Positions 50,300 through 60,769 of a stretch of DNA of 64,000 nt are shown here, piece after piece (within the stretch, counting starts at the first letter, position 1; the number at the start of each line of letters is the position of its first letter). Made by a program: the position numbers and the translations under genes. Source of the stretch: Drosophila miranda (lineage: Eukaryota; Arthropoda; Insecta; Diptera; Drosophilidae); contig NC_046676.1 of NCBI RefSeq assembly GCF_003369915.1, positions 19,140,001-19,204,000 of the forward strand, given 5' to 3'. A model generated the notes under the pieces. The model did not search any database. It was not told the origin of the DNA and was given only the letters and a program-made list of their open reading frames with translations.

Positions 50300-52587
50300 T
50301 ATGATGGAACATTTGATGATCTATCTGTTACTGTTACGTTTTCATTGGATATCGTAGATACAAGCTGTACTTTCGAGTGAATTCCTTCTTTTCCAGTTCC
50401 TCCTCTTTGTTCCCCCATTCTGATGAGAGACCCCATCCGTGCAGTCCAATCGTGCAGGCCAATCGCGGTGGTGTCTATTGCCAAGAAAATTGACTTATCG
50501 CCTGTACGGCATCAGCAACGGGCAGCAATGTTTTGACCATATTGAGCATTAAACAGAAATTAGCACTTAATAAAATCTTATTTATGTTCATGTCGCTTGT
50601 AATTGGACAGGCCCGAGAATAAACTAAAACTAAAACCCATACTATTTCTATGCCGCCGACCAACTACTGGCCACTGGCTGTCCGACTGACTGATTTCCAA
50701 ACTGCGCGCGCAATTCGCAAATTGTGATCTCTGATTTAGATTATGGCCAGAGCCAGAGCTAGAGCCAGAGACAGAGCCAGAGCCTGAAACGAACTCAAAT
50801 TTTATCACGTTTTCACGCTTCGAGTACAGTTAATGAAACCAAACACCACACCGCTCGCAGTCGACTGATTTTGGACTTTTGGCTTTGTTATTTGGTGCAA
50901 TTTGTAGTCATTTTCGTATGTTAATCCATCGTCAGTCAGTTAACGCTTAATGGGCATGAAAATCGCAGCCAATTAGTGGTACGATTGTCATCGGTAATGC
51001 TATGTGGGGGGTAGGTATCTAATTATTGTCTGGGGTGCAACAAATATCTAAATGGGGAAGCACTTGGAGTTGCCTATAAATACCAGCAGAAGGTGGATCA
51101 TTCAAATTCCCTTCTGCTCAATCTTCTCAATCTGACCTGCCCAAAAACGGAATATTCCCACAGGCCGGCCACAGATCATCAACAGCTCAGGTGCGCAGTT
51201 CCATCCATACCATACCATTCCTCCACTCCATCCACAGCGGGGGAATGCAGTGTACTGGGGCTTGGGGCTAATTAATAATCCCGACACGTTCCAGGCCGAG
51301 TAAGTAACATCGCTGCGCAGGCGCAGGCGCAGGCGAAGGCGAAGGCTACTTTGTCTTTGTCGCTTAAATGGCAGGCAAAATGTTTGGGGCCCATAAATTA
51401 ATGTCGTCCCCAACTGGCGCTTAAGTTCGTGTTTTGTGTTTGGAGACTCCAACATACACTCCACTCCACTCCACTCCATCCTTGACTACAGCTGCAGTTC
51501 CAGCTCCAGCTCCAGCTACAGCTCCAGGTCTGTCTGGGGTATTGGTCTTGGGTAAGCCGACAATTTACACTTTTCATTCAGCAGCCAAATCGGCCAAATG
51601 GCCAGTGCAGTGCCTGGCCTAAACAATTTTCATGTCGGCCTGGTCTGGTCTGGTCCGGTCTGCTTAAATTATCGACTACTTAGTGCCCAATTTAGCAATG
51701 CCTAATAAATATTTATGAACGCACTTCATTTTAGTCAGTTTTCAATGGACAAGAGCTATGCTATGCGGCGGACATTGTCGGTTCTATGAATGGACCGATC
51801 AACCACATACTTTGCTGATCATTAAGCGATAGTCGGGAGAGATTTGTATATGTATTTATTGAGGGAATTCAGTAGAGAGCTGGAACAATTAAGAGGGTTT
51901 TTTAAGTACCTCACAGATTGACTTGATCGAAGTCTTCAAAGGAGTTGGCTCCTTTAGAACCATCTTTCACTCGTAGAAGTCTTTATGGTGTAGACTGCTC
52001 CACCTTCCAATCGCATGCCATCCCATTGGCTGGGTAGCCACAAAAACAAAAAATCAACATCTCGGACAACTCATTAGCAACTTTTATTAACCAAAAGAAA
52101 AGTGTCAAATGCTTTATCTCGGCGACTGCAACGATTGGCCCGATCCGACGCCGATCTCCGGCTGCCTTAAGTTGTTGACTTTTTTTTTTGTATGTTTGTT
52201 TCTCATTTTATTGGTTGTTCGACTTGTTTTTTTGTTGGTCTGTTTCGTTTGCGACTCCTTTTCCACCTCTGTGGCTGTGTTGTGTATGTTTCTCTGTGCG
52301 TTTTTAGCATTTCGGGCATGTTAACATTTGTGTTATTGATTTTTTACAACATTTGACAGTTACGCAGGCGCTGCGCAGCGCAACGCCGCCGCTTTTGATT
52401 GGAATTCGGAGTTTTTGCTCCAATTCGGAGTGCCATGACAAACGATTCGGAGCAATTTGACTTTCGTTTGCTTTGCTGATTGGTTAATCAAATCAGAGGT
52501 TCATTAAAGTGCCAATTCGTATATAATTTCCCTCCCCCTCCCCCTCCCCTCCCGATCCCACTCTAAAGAAATACAATATTATATCTT
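50300..52587. other. Intergenic region after the ZP gene
   Basis: No accepted gene. A TATAAATA box at 51075-51082 with an Inr-like TCATT about 25 bp on, and a good donor (CTCAG|GTGCGC near 51189), could mark a small unrecognised transcript. Other content is GCC/AGA hexamer repeats (50743-50785) and a GCAGGC/GAAGGC run (51315-51345). Confidence 0.45.
50569..50574 (+). terminator. Polyadenylation signal of the ZP gene
   Basis: AATAAA 274 nt after the stop codon. Confidence 0.55.
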
Positions 52588-53713
52588 AAACGAGCGGGAA
52601 CGTTGTGAGTTGCTGCGGACACCGCAACTCTACAGTTATACCCGATACTTAGTCAGTATGGCTCTCCTCCGGCAGACGCCGCTAATATTAAACGACACGA
52701 CAAAGAGAGAGACAGAAAATCAGTCTGAGCTTGTCGTCGGTGGCTGCGTAGCCACTGCAAATTGATTTGTTCCTATTGGCTATAAAAATGATCTGATCTG
52801 ATCCAGATTCAGCAATCTCATAGATATGGTCATTATCTATGATTCTGCGTTTTTAGTTTTCTCGAATGTGCAATATTGTGGATGCAACAGATTTTCGTTC
52901 TTTGTGGGGGCGGAAGGGGGTGGGGCGAAATTCTGAGATATACGTTTTATAGTGAGATCTAACAGAAGTGCGGATACCAAATTTGGTAACTCTAGCCTTA
53001 ATAGTCTCTGAGATTTGTGGATGCCCCAGATTTTCGTCCTTTGCGGGGGCGGAAGGGGGTGTGGCGAAATTGGGACATGAAACGGTGAAGGTCCGATATC
53101 ACAGGGGTGTGGATACCAAATTTGGTTGCTCTAGCTCTTATGGGTTCTGAGATCCTTGAACTCATATTTTGCAATTGGCAAAACCGACCATGAAACCTGT
53201 GTGTTAGAGAGAGACAGAGCGAGAAAGAATGAAATTGTTTTCTTGATTCTGGCTATAATAATTATACGATCTGGTTGAGATTTTACACTCTAGAACATAT
53301 AGTCATCCTCTACGATTCTGCGTTTTTGGTTTTATCGTATCTTTAAAAATGTGGATGCCACAGATTTTCGTCTTTTGTGGGGGCGGAAGTGGGCGGGGCG
53401 AAGTTTAGAAATATTTTTGTAGCAGTGACATATCACAGAAGTCTGGATCCAAAACATCGTTGCTATAGGTCTTATAGTCTTTGAGCACTAGGCGCTGAAG
53501 GGGACGGACGGACGGACGGACGGACGGACGGACGGACGGACGGACGGACGGACGGACGGACAGACAGACAGGGCTCAATCGACTCGGCTATTGATGCTGA
53601 TCAAGAATATATATACTTTATGGGGTCGGAAACGATTCCTTCTGGACGTTACACACATCCACTTTTACCACAAATCTAATATACCCCAATACTCATTTTG
53701 AGTATCGGGTATA
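52588..53713. mobile_element. Helitron-like nonautonomous element, copy A (ISY/DINE-like)
   Basis: Starts at AAACGAGCGGGAACGTTGTG and has TATACCCGATACT near the 5' end, which recurs inverted at the 3' end as GAGTATCGGGTATA, with a terminal hairpin (ATACTCA-TTT-TGAGTAT). It contains three imperfect internal repeats of about 170 bp, each with GATTTTCGTCCTTTG-type and GGGGGCGGAAG blocks, a (GGAC)n array at 53497-53565 and a GA-rich tract at 53206-53228. Length about 1.1 kb, no coding capacity. Subterminal inverted repeats, internal repeats and 3' hairpin fit helitron-derived elements of flies. Confidence 0.78.
53497..53570. repeat. (GGAC)n tetramer array in helitron A
   Basis: About 15 GGAC units grading into GACA. 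Copy B has only a few, so the array varies between the two copies. Confidence 0.9.
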
Positions 53714-53718
53714 AAAAT

Positions 53719-54760
53719 AAAACGAGGGGGAACGTTGTGAGTTGCTGCGGAGACCGCAACTCTACATTTATACCCGATACTTAGTCAGTATGGCTCTCCT
53801 CCGGCAGACGCCGCTAATATTAAACGACACGACAAAGAGAGAGACAGAAAATCACTCTGAGCTGGTCGTCGGTGGCTGCGTAGCCACTGCAAATTGATTT
53901 GTTCCTATTGGCTATAAAAATGATCTGATCTGATCCAGATTCAGCAATCTCATAGATATGGTCATTATCTATGATTCTGCGTTTTTAGTTTTCTCGAATG
54001 TGCAATATTGTGGATGCAACAGATTTTCGTTCTTTGTGGGGGCGGAAGGGGGTGGGGCGAAATTCTGAGATATACGTTTTATAGTGAGATCTAACAGAAG
54101 TGCGGATACCAAATTTGGTTACTCTAGCCTTAATAGTCTCTGAGATTTGTGGATGCCCCAGATTTTCGTCCTTTGCCGGGGCGGAAGGGGGTGTGGCGAA
54201 ATTTTGAAACGAAACGGTCAAGGTCCGATATCACAGGAGTGTGGATACCAAATTTGGTTGCTCTGGCTCTTATAGGTTCTGAGATCCTTGAACTCATATT
54301 TTGCAATTGGCAAAGCCGACCATGAAACCTGTGTGTTAGAGAGAGACAGAGCGAGAAAGAATGAAATTGTTTTCTTGATTCTGGCTATAATAATTATACG
54401 ATCTGGTTGAGATTTTACACTCTAGAACATATAGTCATCCTCTACGATTCTGCGTTTTTGGTTTTATCGTATCTTTAAAAATGTGGATGCCACAGATTTT
54501 CGTCTTTTGTGGGGGCGGAAGTGGGCGGGGCGAAGTTTAGAAATATTTTTGTAGCAGTGACATATCACAGAAGTCTGGATCCAAAACATCGTTGCTATAG
54601 ATCTTATAGTCTTTGAGCACTAGGCGCTGAAGGGGACGGACGGACAGACGGACAGACAGACAGGGCTCAATCGACTCGGCTATTGATGCTGATCAAGAAT
54701 ATATATACTTTATGGGGTCGGAAACGATACCCCAATACTCATTTTGAGTATCGGGTATAA
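53719..54760. mobile_element. Helitron-like nonautonomous element, copy B
   Basis: Nearly identical to copy A, in the same orientation and starting 5 bases after it ends. Differences seen: a much shorter (GGAC)n array (54636-54662), a deletion of about 46 bp before the terminal hairpin, and a handful of substitutions. The GA-rich tract is at 54336-54360. The close identity implies a recent tandem duplication or insertion. Confidence 0.78.
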
Positions 54761-56578
54761 TGAAGCGAAATAAAATCCACAAAAATACTGCCAGCCGCAG
54801 TTTTGCGGTCTTGACAGATCAGCAATAAAAAAAAAAACCAAAAAATAAATAATGGAAATGAAAATGAAAATGAAAATGGGCAAATTAGTGGCTTACAACA
54901 GCGCTTCTGTTTCGCCGTGTTGCTGCTGGCGTTGGCAATTTGAAATTTACACCGTCCCGTCCGTCGGGTAAGACATTACTCGTACATACAGATACAGATA
55001 CAGATACAGATACCGATACTCGTACAGGTGGCAAACATTGTTCAGATCATTACTTGTTGGCTTTGCACTTTTGCAGTTAGCCGATCTGCGTCATTCAAAT
55101 CGAACGTGAACGGCGTGTACTATATGGTGTGTGGATGGGGGCACGGGGCAGCATGGGGGGGGGCAAGGTGTGCTGTGGCGTGGTGTGGTGCCAGTTAATT
55201 GCAATGTTCCAGACGGGGTAGGGTAGAAGGCGGGAGGGAGAAGGGAACAGGGCTACGTGCCGCCACTTCTGATCTAGTGAGCCACATTAATCACATGGCC
55301 TACAACCCAAAACACTTGTACTTTACGATCTTGAGATGAGTGCAAGTGAGGGAACAATTATAGAGCTTCGTTTCTGGGGGCTGGAATAGCTGTTTGCTTA
55401 TTGCTATTAGCTAGTTTCCATTTTAATCTCTTTAAATAACATTTAATAAGATAACTAAAAAAGAAACAGCTTACAATTCTTATGGGAAAAAAGGGATAGT
55501 CTCCAGGAATAGTTGGATAATATATAAATAAATGTTGCATGATAAATTTGTCTTTTGAAATCAAAGTTTTCGCAGATAAAAGTTTAGGACTAATAAAAAT
55601 CTTATAAAAAATTCAAAGTTCTATCAATAAACATTTGCTATTCCACTAATTGTCAGTAAATGCCGAGGCCCCAAAGATATAAAAAAAAATCTGAAATCAT
55701 TTGTGGCAAAGTCGATTGCTCTATTGCCATCTCTGTCTGTCTGTGGTGTGGGTGGAGGCGGTGGCGGCTTACGTTGATTATCCCCACACACATACACACA
55801 CGCACCACACACACTCGCACACACACACAGACACAAAAAAACGAAATTTAATTAAATTACAAAAAAAAACCGCGCTGGCATGACCTCTTTCTGGCTCCCA
55901 CAAAAGAGTGCGTTCAACCTGAGAGCACCAGCAACAACAACAATGCGACAACGACAACGACAATATTTAAGCAATAATTAGCTAATAAATAAATTACTGA
56001 ACCACACAGGCCACAGGCACCACTCCCTATGCCTCCTTCTGCGGCTTACTTATCGCTGGAAGTGGATCGCATTGATACGGATGTTTATCTTTGACTGTCG
56101 GATGCGCAATTGGAGCTGATAATGGGTTTGCGGTACTGGTTTCGAGTTTCGGTTTTCTGTTTATGCTTACGATGAGCAATATTGTATTAAAGGAAGAACA
56201 CTGTTCAATTCCGACAGATTGGACACAGCTTCAGCATGGAAATTACTTAATTATTTATGCGTTACGCGTTTTTGAGGGGGGCAGCGGTGTGTGATATGTG
56301 TGAAACATTCACGGTCGCAGAGTTTTGGCTGAAGGCTAGCAGTGGTGGAGGGAGGGGTATCAAACAATTATCGTCACTGATCACCGGAAACCGAAAGTAT
56401 AGCCAAAAACGTCAGAAGCGTAGTTAATAAGCTTTTAGATGAACCACTAACCGATTTCAGTACTTCCGAAATGAAACAAAAAATCGTTTCGACAGCGGAT
56501 GAACGCCAGCAGCCGAACACGTCGAAGGTTGAAAATGAATTGAACCCCAAAACAAAACAAACTGCCCGCCAACGATAG
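54761..56578. other. Intergenic region between helitrons and transposase-derived gene
   Basis: No gene seen. It has an ACAGAT repeat (54986-55015), a CA-rich run (55785-55830), and AT-rich DNA. Confidence 0.5.
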
Positions 56579-56740
56579 TATCGATAGTAATCACCACCAA
56601 AACATCTGTTGCATTTGATGTCTATCGATAACGATTAGAAAAACATCGATAGGTGGTCAATCATCGATAGTATCATGAACAGTACCGGCTGTTCTGCAGG
56701 GTGACCATTTATGGTATATTATATACGGTTTGGTATATTT
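56579..56740. promoter_or_regulatory. DRE cluster plus Motif-6-like sites
   Basis: Two exact DRE octamers (TATCGATA at 56579-56586 and 56623-56630) and two partial ones (ATCGATA at 56645-56651 and 56663-56669). GGTATATT (56713) and TGGTATATTT (56731) follow. DRE and the KTYRGTATWTTT core element (Motif 6) are typical of housekeeping fly promoters. It lies about 0.9-1.0 kb upstream of the transposase-derived gene. Confidence 0.6.
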
Positions 56741-56937
56741 GGACGTCGAAAATATATACTGTACACATTTCCCCTTCAGGTGTCGCTTTTAGTAATTACA
56801 TAAAAATGTAGTTAATATGTAGCAAATGTGTAGTTAACGTGAAGTTACCATGTAAGGAAATTAATTTAATGGAAATTGTTTAAAACTCTCCTACAATCAA
56901 ATCCAATTGAAAAAGGGTATTGCAAATTTGCTAGTGT

Positions 56938-57484
56938 TGTAGAAAATTGATTCATCAATCGTATAAGATTATGTGGGCATGGCTAAGTGTTCTATATAGC
57001 TGGGAATATTCGACGGAAGAAAGAATAACCAAGAATTAGTCGTCATAACCGGTTGACAACAACCGGTTCCCATTCCATGCACACATACCCTGGGGGAAAT
57101 GGATGTTATAGAATTGCGGAAATGTTTGTCTTCCAAGGCTCAGTAGGTATCAGGATCGCTATAAATATATACAAGATACTAATAATACACATGAATATGT
57201 CTAAAGAATATCAATTTGAGAAAAGGTCTTAATAAATTGCGTTTGATCTACATATAAAATTAACGAAATAGGGTGCACAAAGGCCTATACACGCATCATG
57301 TCTTCAAATACTAGCAACATTGCGACTGTTTTTTTTGTTGAACTATTTTGTTTAAACCTTGTTTTAGTCAAAATACAATAAAAGCAAGGACTAAAAACTA
57401 ACCAATTGTGTAGAAAATTTGTCAATGGGCTAAAATTATGTGGGCACGGCTAAATATTCTATATAGCTGGTAATATTCGACGGA
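56938..57484. repeat. Diverged direct repeats of about 78 bp
   Basis: The stretch 56938-57016 recurs at 57409-57484 in the same orientation. Best conserved are ATTATGTGGGCA, TATATAGCTGG and AATATTCGACGG. They flank about 390 bp of AT-rich DNA between the DRE cluster and the Motif-6 promoter. Probably the remains of a mobile element or a local duplication. Confidence 0.6.
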
Positions 57485-57527
57485 ATATCAAAAACGAGGA
57501 ATATGTAAAATAGAACGTGAATTTGTC

Positions 57528-57606
57528 GGTATATTTACGGTATATTTTTTAAATGAGACGGGACTTTTTTTTTCGTATATTTCTGAGAGTCGGACGGTAT
57601 ATTTCT
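57528..57606 (+). promoter_or_regulatory. Motif-6 core promoter of the transposase-derived gene
   Basis: Three GGTATATTT copies (57529-57537, 57539-57547, 57596-57604) and one TATATTT between them, within 80 bp and ending 33 bp before the ATG at 57639. Repeated Motif 6 without a TATA box marks broad fly promoters, so transcription probably starts here. Confidence 0.55.
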
Positions 57607-57638
57607 TTTAAAATTAATTTTTTACCACGAATATTACG

Positions 57639-59151
57639 ATGCAGAAACAAATTGTAAAGGAAACGGGTGATGACAAAGTCAGCGCCACTTCAGATGGAAT
57701 CGTGCTCAACAAGATACCAGCGCTGATCCATACCACGATGAAGAGAGCACCGACATCGACCACAGCAGCAGCAGCCTTGGGCACAAGTAAGTGGCCTCAG
57801 ACAAACTATGTATCAGAACTAGCATTAATCCCAGCGCACAAATCGACAGCTCCGCCGAAGAACCCCAAGTTTGTGATTCAGTCTGGATCGGCGGCGGCTG
57901 GCACTTCGCCGTGGCAGACTGTGACGGCCATCAAAAGGGAATCCCTGGGAATAGCCATCAGCTCGCTGCCGCCCAACACCATCATCAAGAGAGCCACACC
58001 TGCTCCGAAAAGCAGCAAGAGCACACTGACGAGTCTGCTGGGCAGCTCGGCTGCGCCTGTGGCTGCGGTGGCACCCGCTACCCGCGTCTCGTCTGCTGTG
58101 CACCAGGCTGTTTTTATCAAGCGCGAATTGCCGCAGCAGCGAAGCATTCGAGCCGTCACCATGGGTCTAATGGAGAACGCGACCATGCTGCACCTGGGTC
58201 TGGCCAGCGAGCATCTTTCGATACTGAAGCGCCACATATGCCGTAATGCCGCCGTGACCCACCTGGACTGCTGCATAGCGTTGAGGAAACTGCGCCAGAA
58301 CGAGTCATTTGCCCTGCTGGCCGAATTCTTCGAGCTGAGCGAGTCGGATGCGGAGGAAACGTTCAAGCGGACCATCATCAAGCTGGCTCGCTGCCTGCGG
58401 CCCTTAATCTGCTGGCCGGACTCCAACCACTTTCTCAACAGGCTGAAGCACACGCCACTCGACTACCGCTCCGATCTCATGCATCTGCGGTCCATGATTG
58501 AGTGCGTGGAAACGGACGTGAGTGAGGCATTGGACTTTAGCTGTCAAAGCTACAAGTTCATACTCTGCATCAACACGAATGGTAATAAAATGCATTCCAA
58601 TGTGATACCAATATGTAATTTGAGGATTTTCTGTGCTCCTAGGCATCATCAGCTACATCTCCAGCGCCTATCCCGGCCAGTGCGACGATCTGCAGCTGTT
58701 CGAGGCCAGCAACTTCAAGAACATCGTACCCGGCTACCTCACGCTGTGTGGCGACCCTGGCAAGGCAGTTCCACGCTCCCGCCAGCCAGTGTCTGATTCC
58801 ATGTCCAAAACAGACGAAGATGAAGATTCCGCATCGCTGGACGAGCAGAGGCAGCCGGTCACCAAATATGACGCTCAGCAGCTGTCGGGACAGTTGGCCA
58901 GCCAGGAGTCATTGTCCGTTGTGGATGGTTCCCTCATCTCGAAGCGTGCCCCGTCAGTCCAGATGCCGACGCTGCGTCTCCAGGAGCCGGCCTGCCGTGC
59001 CCAGATGCGCGCCACAATCGACACCCTGCGAGATCACAAAATGCTGCACCACAGCTCCATTCATCAGAAGTCGATGCTTGGGTACCTTAACGAGATGCTG
59101 ATTGTGGCAGCCGCTCTCTGCAACCTGAAGCGGAAGGAGCTCTCCTCGTAG
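57639..59151 (+). CDS. Domesticated PIF/Harbinger (ISL2EU-like) transposase-derived protein
   Basis: join(57639..58581, 58643..59151), 483 aa; the 61-nt intron is GT-AG and in frame. The first 170 residues are Ala/Ser/Thr/Pro-rich. A helix-turn-helix-like stretch (about 221-256, FELSESDAEETFKRTIIKLA) is followed by a DDE_Tnp_4-like core: MIECVETD (286-293), then SYKFILCINTNG, GIISYISSAYPGQCDD (315-330) and PGYLTLCGDPGK. These align by eye with the family blocks IDCTE, SYK..T.K.L..ITP.G.I.F.S, SD and ADRG. The first catalytic Asp is Glu here (E288), D330 and D352 are candidate matches, and the ADRGF block is degenerate, so transposase activity is doubtful. No terminal repeats flank it, and housekeeping promoter elements lie upstream. 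The tail is acidic and Ser-rich. A 48-nt in-frame stretch (57787-57834) has intron signals and may be removed. Fly PIF-like domesticated genes (DPLG) are known; I cannot say which, if any, this is. Confidence 0.72.
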
Positions 59152-59795
59152 GACTATCAGGGTGTAGGATTAGTTGTATAAGAGACTGTTTTAAGGTCTG
59201 TTTTAAGGCCTTGTATCTTGCATTAAAATCTACTCGTACCAGCAAGTAAATGGTGAATTTTTCTTACGCTGTTTGAGGCTCTGAAATTGTTATTGAATTG
59301 AATATTTGTGGACCTCTAGTTCCGGCGAGTTTCTAAGTAGGAATTTGTTTAGACAGCTGAATCAATTCTTATTCTTATTCAATTAACGAAAACAGATGCT
59401 CGCTTGTACAAAATTCTTTTTTTAATTTTGCTTTATTTACTGTGGAAAAAATACGCAAAACTAAATACATATTCAACGGAAAGTTGTTCAATGAACTACA
59501 ATGCAAAATATTATAGCTTGAAAAGATGTCTATATCGTATATCGTGGATATATGTGTATATGGTACATATTCTCTCAGCTTTTCTACGTCAAAAGTGCCT
59601 TCACTCTAGCGCTGTCCTTTATCGCGCCTGCTTAATGGATAATAATTAAAAACTTGCTTAGTTAATAAGTGACTCGTACTAAATAGTTAAACATTATATA
59701 TGTTCCTCCTGCAGCTGCTCCTCGTGACGAACCGTTTTCGGTTGTTTGCTTCGTGTAAAGTTATAACAAGTACGAGTGGCTTTCGTGGACTCCGC

Positions 59796-60764
59796 TCAGA
59801 GCTTCTGGATGATCTCGAACTTCTTCTTGAGGTCGACGCTCTCGTTCTTCGGATCGTACTTCTTCTTGGAGGCAAGCTTGGCCCGCATCTCGGCCACCGT
59901 CAGTGGGAGGTTCAGGCTGCCCGCCCGGTTTCCTGCCGCTCCCGCAGCCGCCGTCATAGGAGCTGTTGTCTGGGGCGCTGTCATGGCTGTGGGTGTGGGC
60001 GAGGCTGTGGGCGAGGCCGTGCCATTTGTGTTGCCATTGGAACTGCTGTACACATTGCCGTTGCTGTTCATGGAGGCCACCGCGGCCGATGGTGGCGGCG
60101 GCGTGCTCATCAGGGTGTTGTTGTTGATCGGCGACGGCGATGACGGTTTGCTACCATTCTGCTGGGGAGAAGCGACGACAGCAGCCACCGGCGGAGGAAT
60201 GCCCCTGTCCACCACATCCAGGTCGCTGGCATTCATGGTGCTGCCGCTCTGGATGCTGCTGGCATTTGAGGATCGCTTCATGCTCACCATGCTGATGCTG
60301 CTGATGTTGGCGCTGGCACCGGGCATCTCCTGCTTGGTTCCCTCATAGCCATTACCGTTCACATTCGGATTGCCATTGCCATTGCCATTCGTTGGTTCAC
60401 TGCAATTGGAAAGGGCCGATGGCGAGGGCGGCGACACATCTATGGGCTTGCCATCCACATCGATCAGCAGGAGGCGCACCTCGTTGGCAATCGCCTTGAT
60501 CCGGGCCACCACCTGCTTGTGTGTCTCGCTGCCAATGGAGACACCGTTCACCTCCAGGATGCGATCGCCCTCCTTGAGGCCAGCAGACTCTGCCGGCGAC
60601 TTGGCGTCCACCTTTCCGATAAACTGTCCCGGCTTCACCTTCTCCGAGTGCAGGTTGAAGCCATAGCCATCGAAATCGGGTCGCTTCACTATGTGACAGG
60701 TCTTGGTCACACCCGGCGGCAATGTGGGTGGTGTGGGTGTCTTCGGTGTTGTTGGTGTCGACAT
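59796..60764 (-). CDS. Sip1: Single-PDZ NHERF/EBP50-like scaffold (Sip1)
   Basis: 322 aa in one coding exon. A PDZ domain spans residues 22-104 (TCHIVKRP, carboxylate-binding loop GYGFNL at 33-38, GQFIGKVDAKSPAESAGL, GDRILEVNGVSI). It is very close to PDZ domains of mammalian NHERF1/EBP50. A Ser/Asn/Pro-rich linker follows, then a basic C-terminal helix (SVDLKKKFEIIQKL), the place where NHERF proteins bind ezrin/radixin/moesin FERM domains. Expected role: cytoplasmic adaptor at the apical cortex, linking membrane proteins to moesin and the Slik kinase. It has one PDZ where vertebrate NHERF1 has two, as in the fly protein. A splice acceptor (gtaccacag) ends 5 bases before the ATG, so there is a 5' UTR intron. 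A possible poly(A) signal lies at 59437-59432. Symbol from memory of fly CG10939. Confidence 0.85.
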   Translation of the reverse strand: MSTPTTPKTPTPPTLPPGVTKTCHIVKRPDFDGYGFNLHSEKVKPGQFIGKVDAKSPAESAGLKEGDRILEVNGVSIGSETHKQVVARIKAIANEVRLLLIDVDGKPIDVSPPSPSALSNCSEPTNGNGNGNPNVNGNGYEGTKQEMPGASANISSISMVSMKRSSNASSIQSGSTMNASDLDVVDRGIPPPVAAVVASPQQNGSKPSSPSPINNNTLMSTPPPPSAAVASMNSNGNVYSSSNGNTNGTASPTASPTPTAMTAPQTTAPMTAAAGAAGNRAGSLNLPLTVAEMRAKLASKKKYDPKNESVDLKKKFEIIQKL

Positions 60765-60769
60765 TATGG

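Noticed and set aside
51075..51275. Small gene after TATAAATA near 51.08 kb
   Set aside because: The only frame starts at a non-ATG codon and has no recognisable product; kept only as a possible promoter in the intergenic note.
52968..53150. 60-codon frame in helitron A
   Set aside because: Falls across the element's internal repeats; the family is noncoding.
53497..53570. Short regular repeat considered as a CRISPR-like array
   Set aside because: Simple GGAC tetramer repeat with no spacers, in a eukaryotic mobile element.
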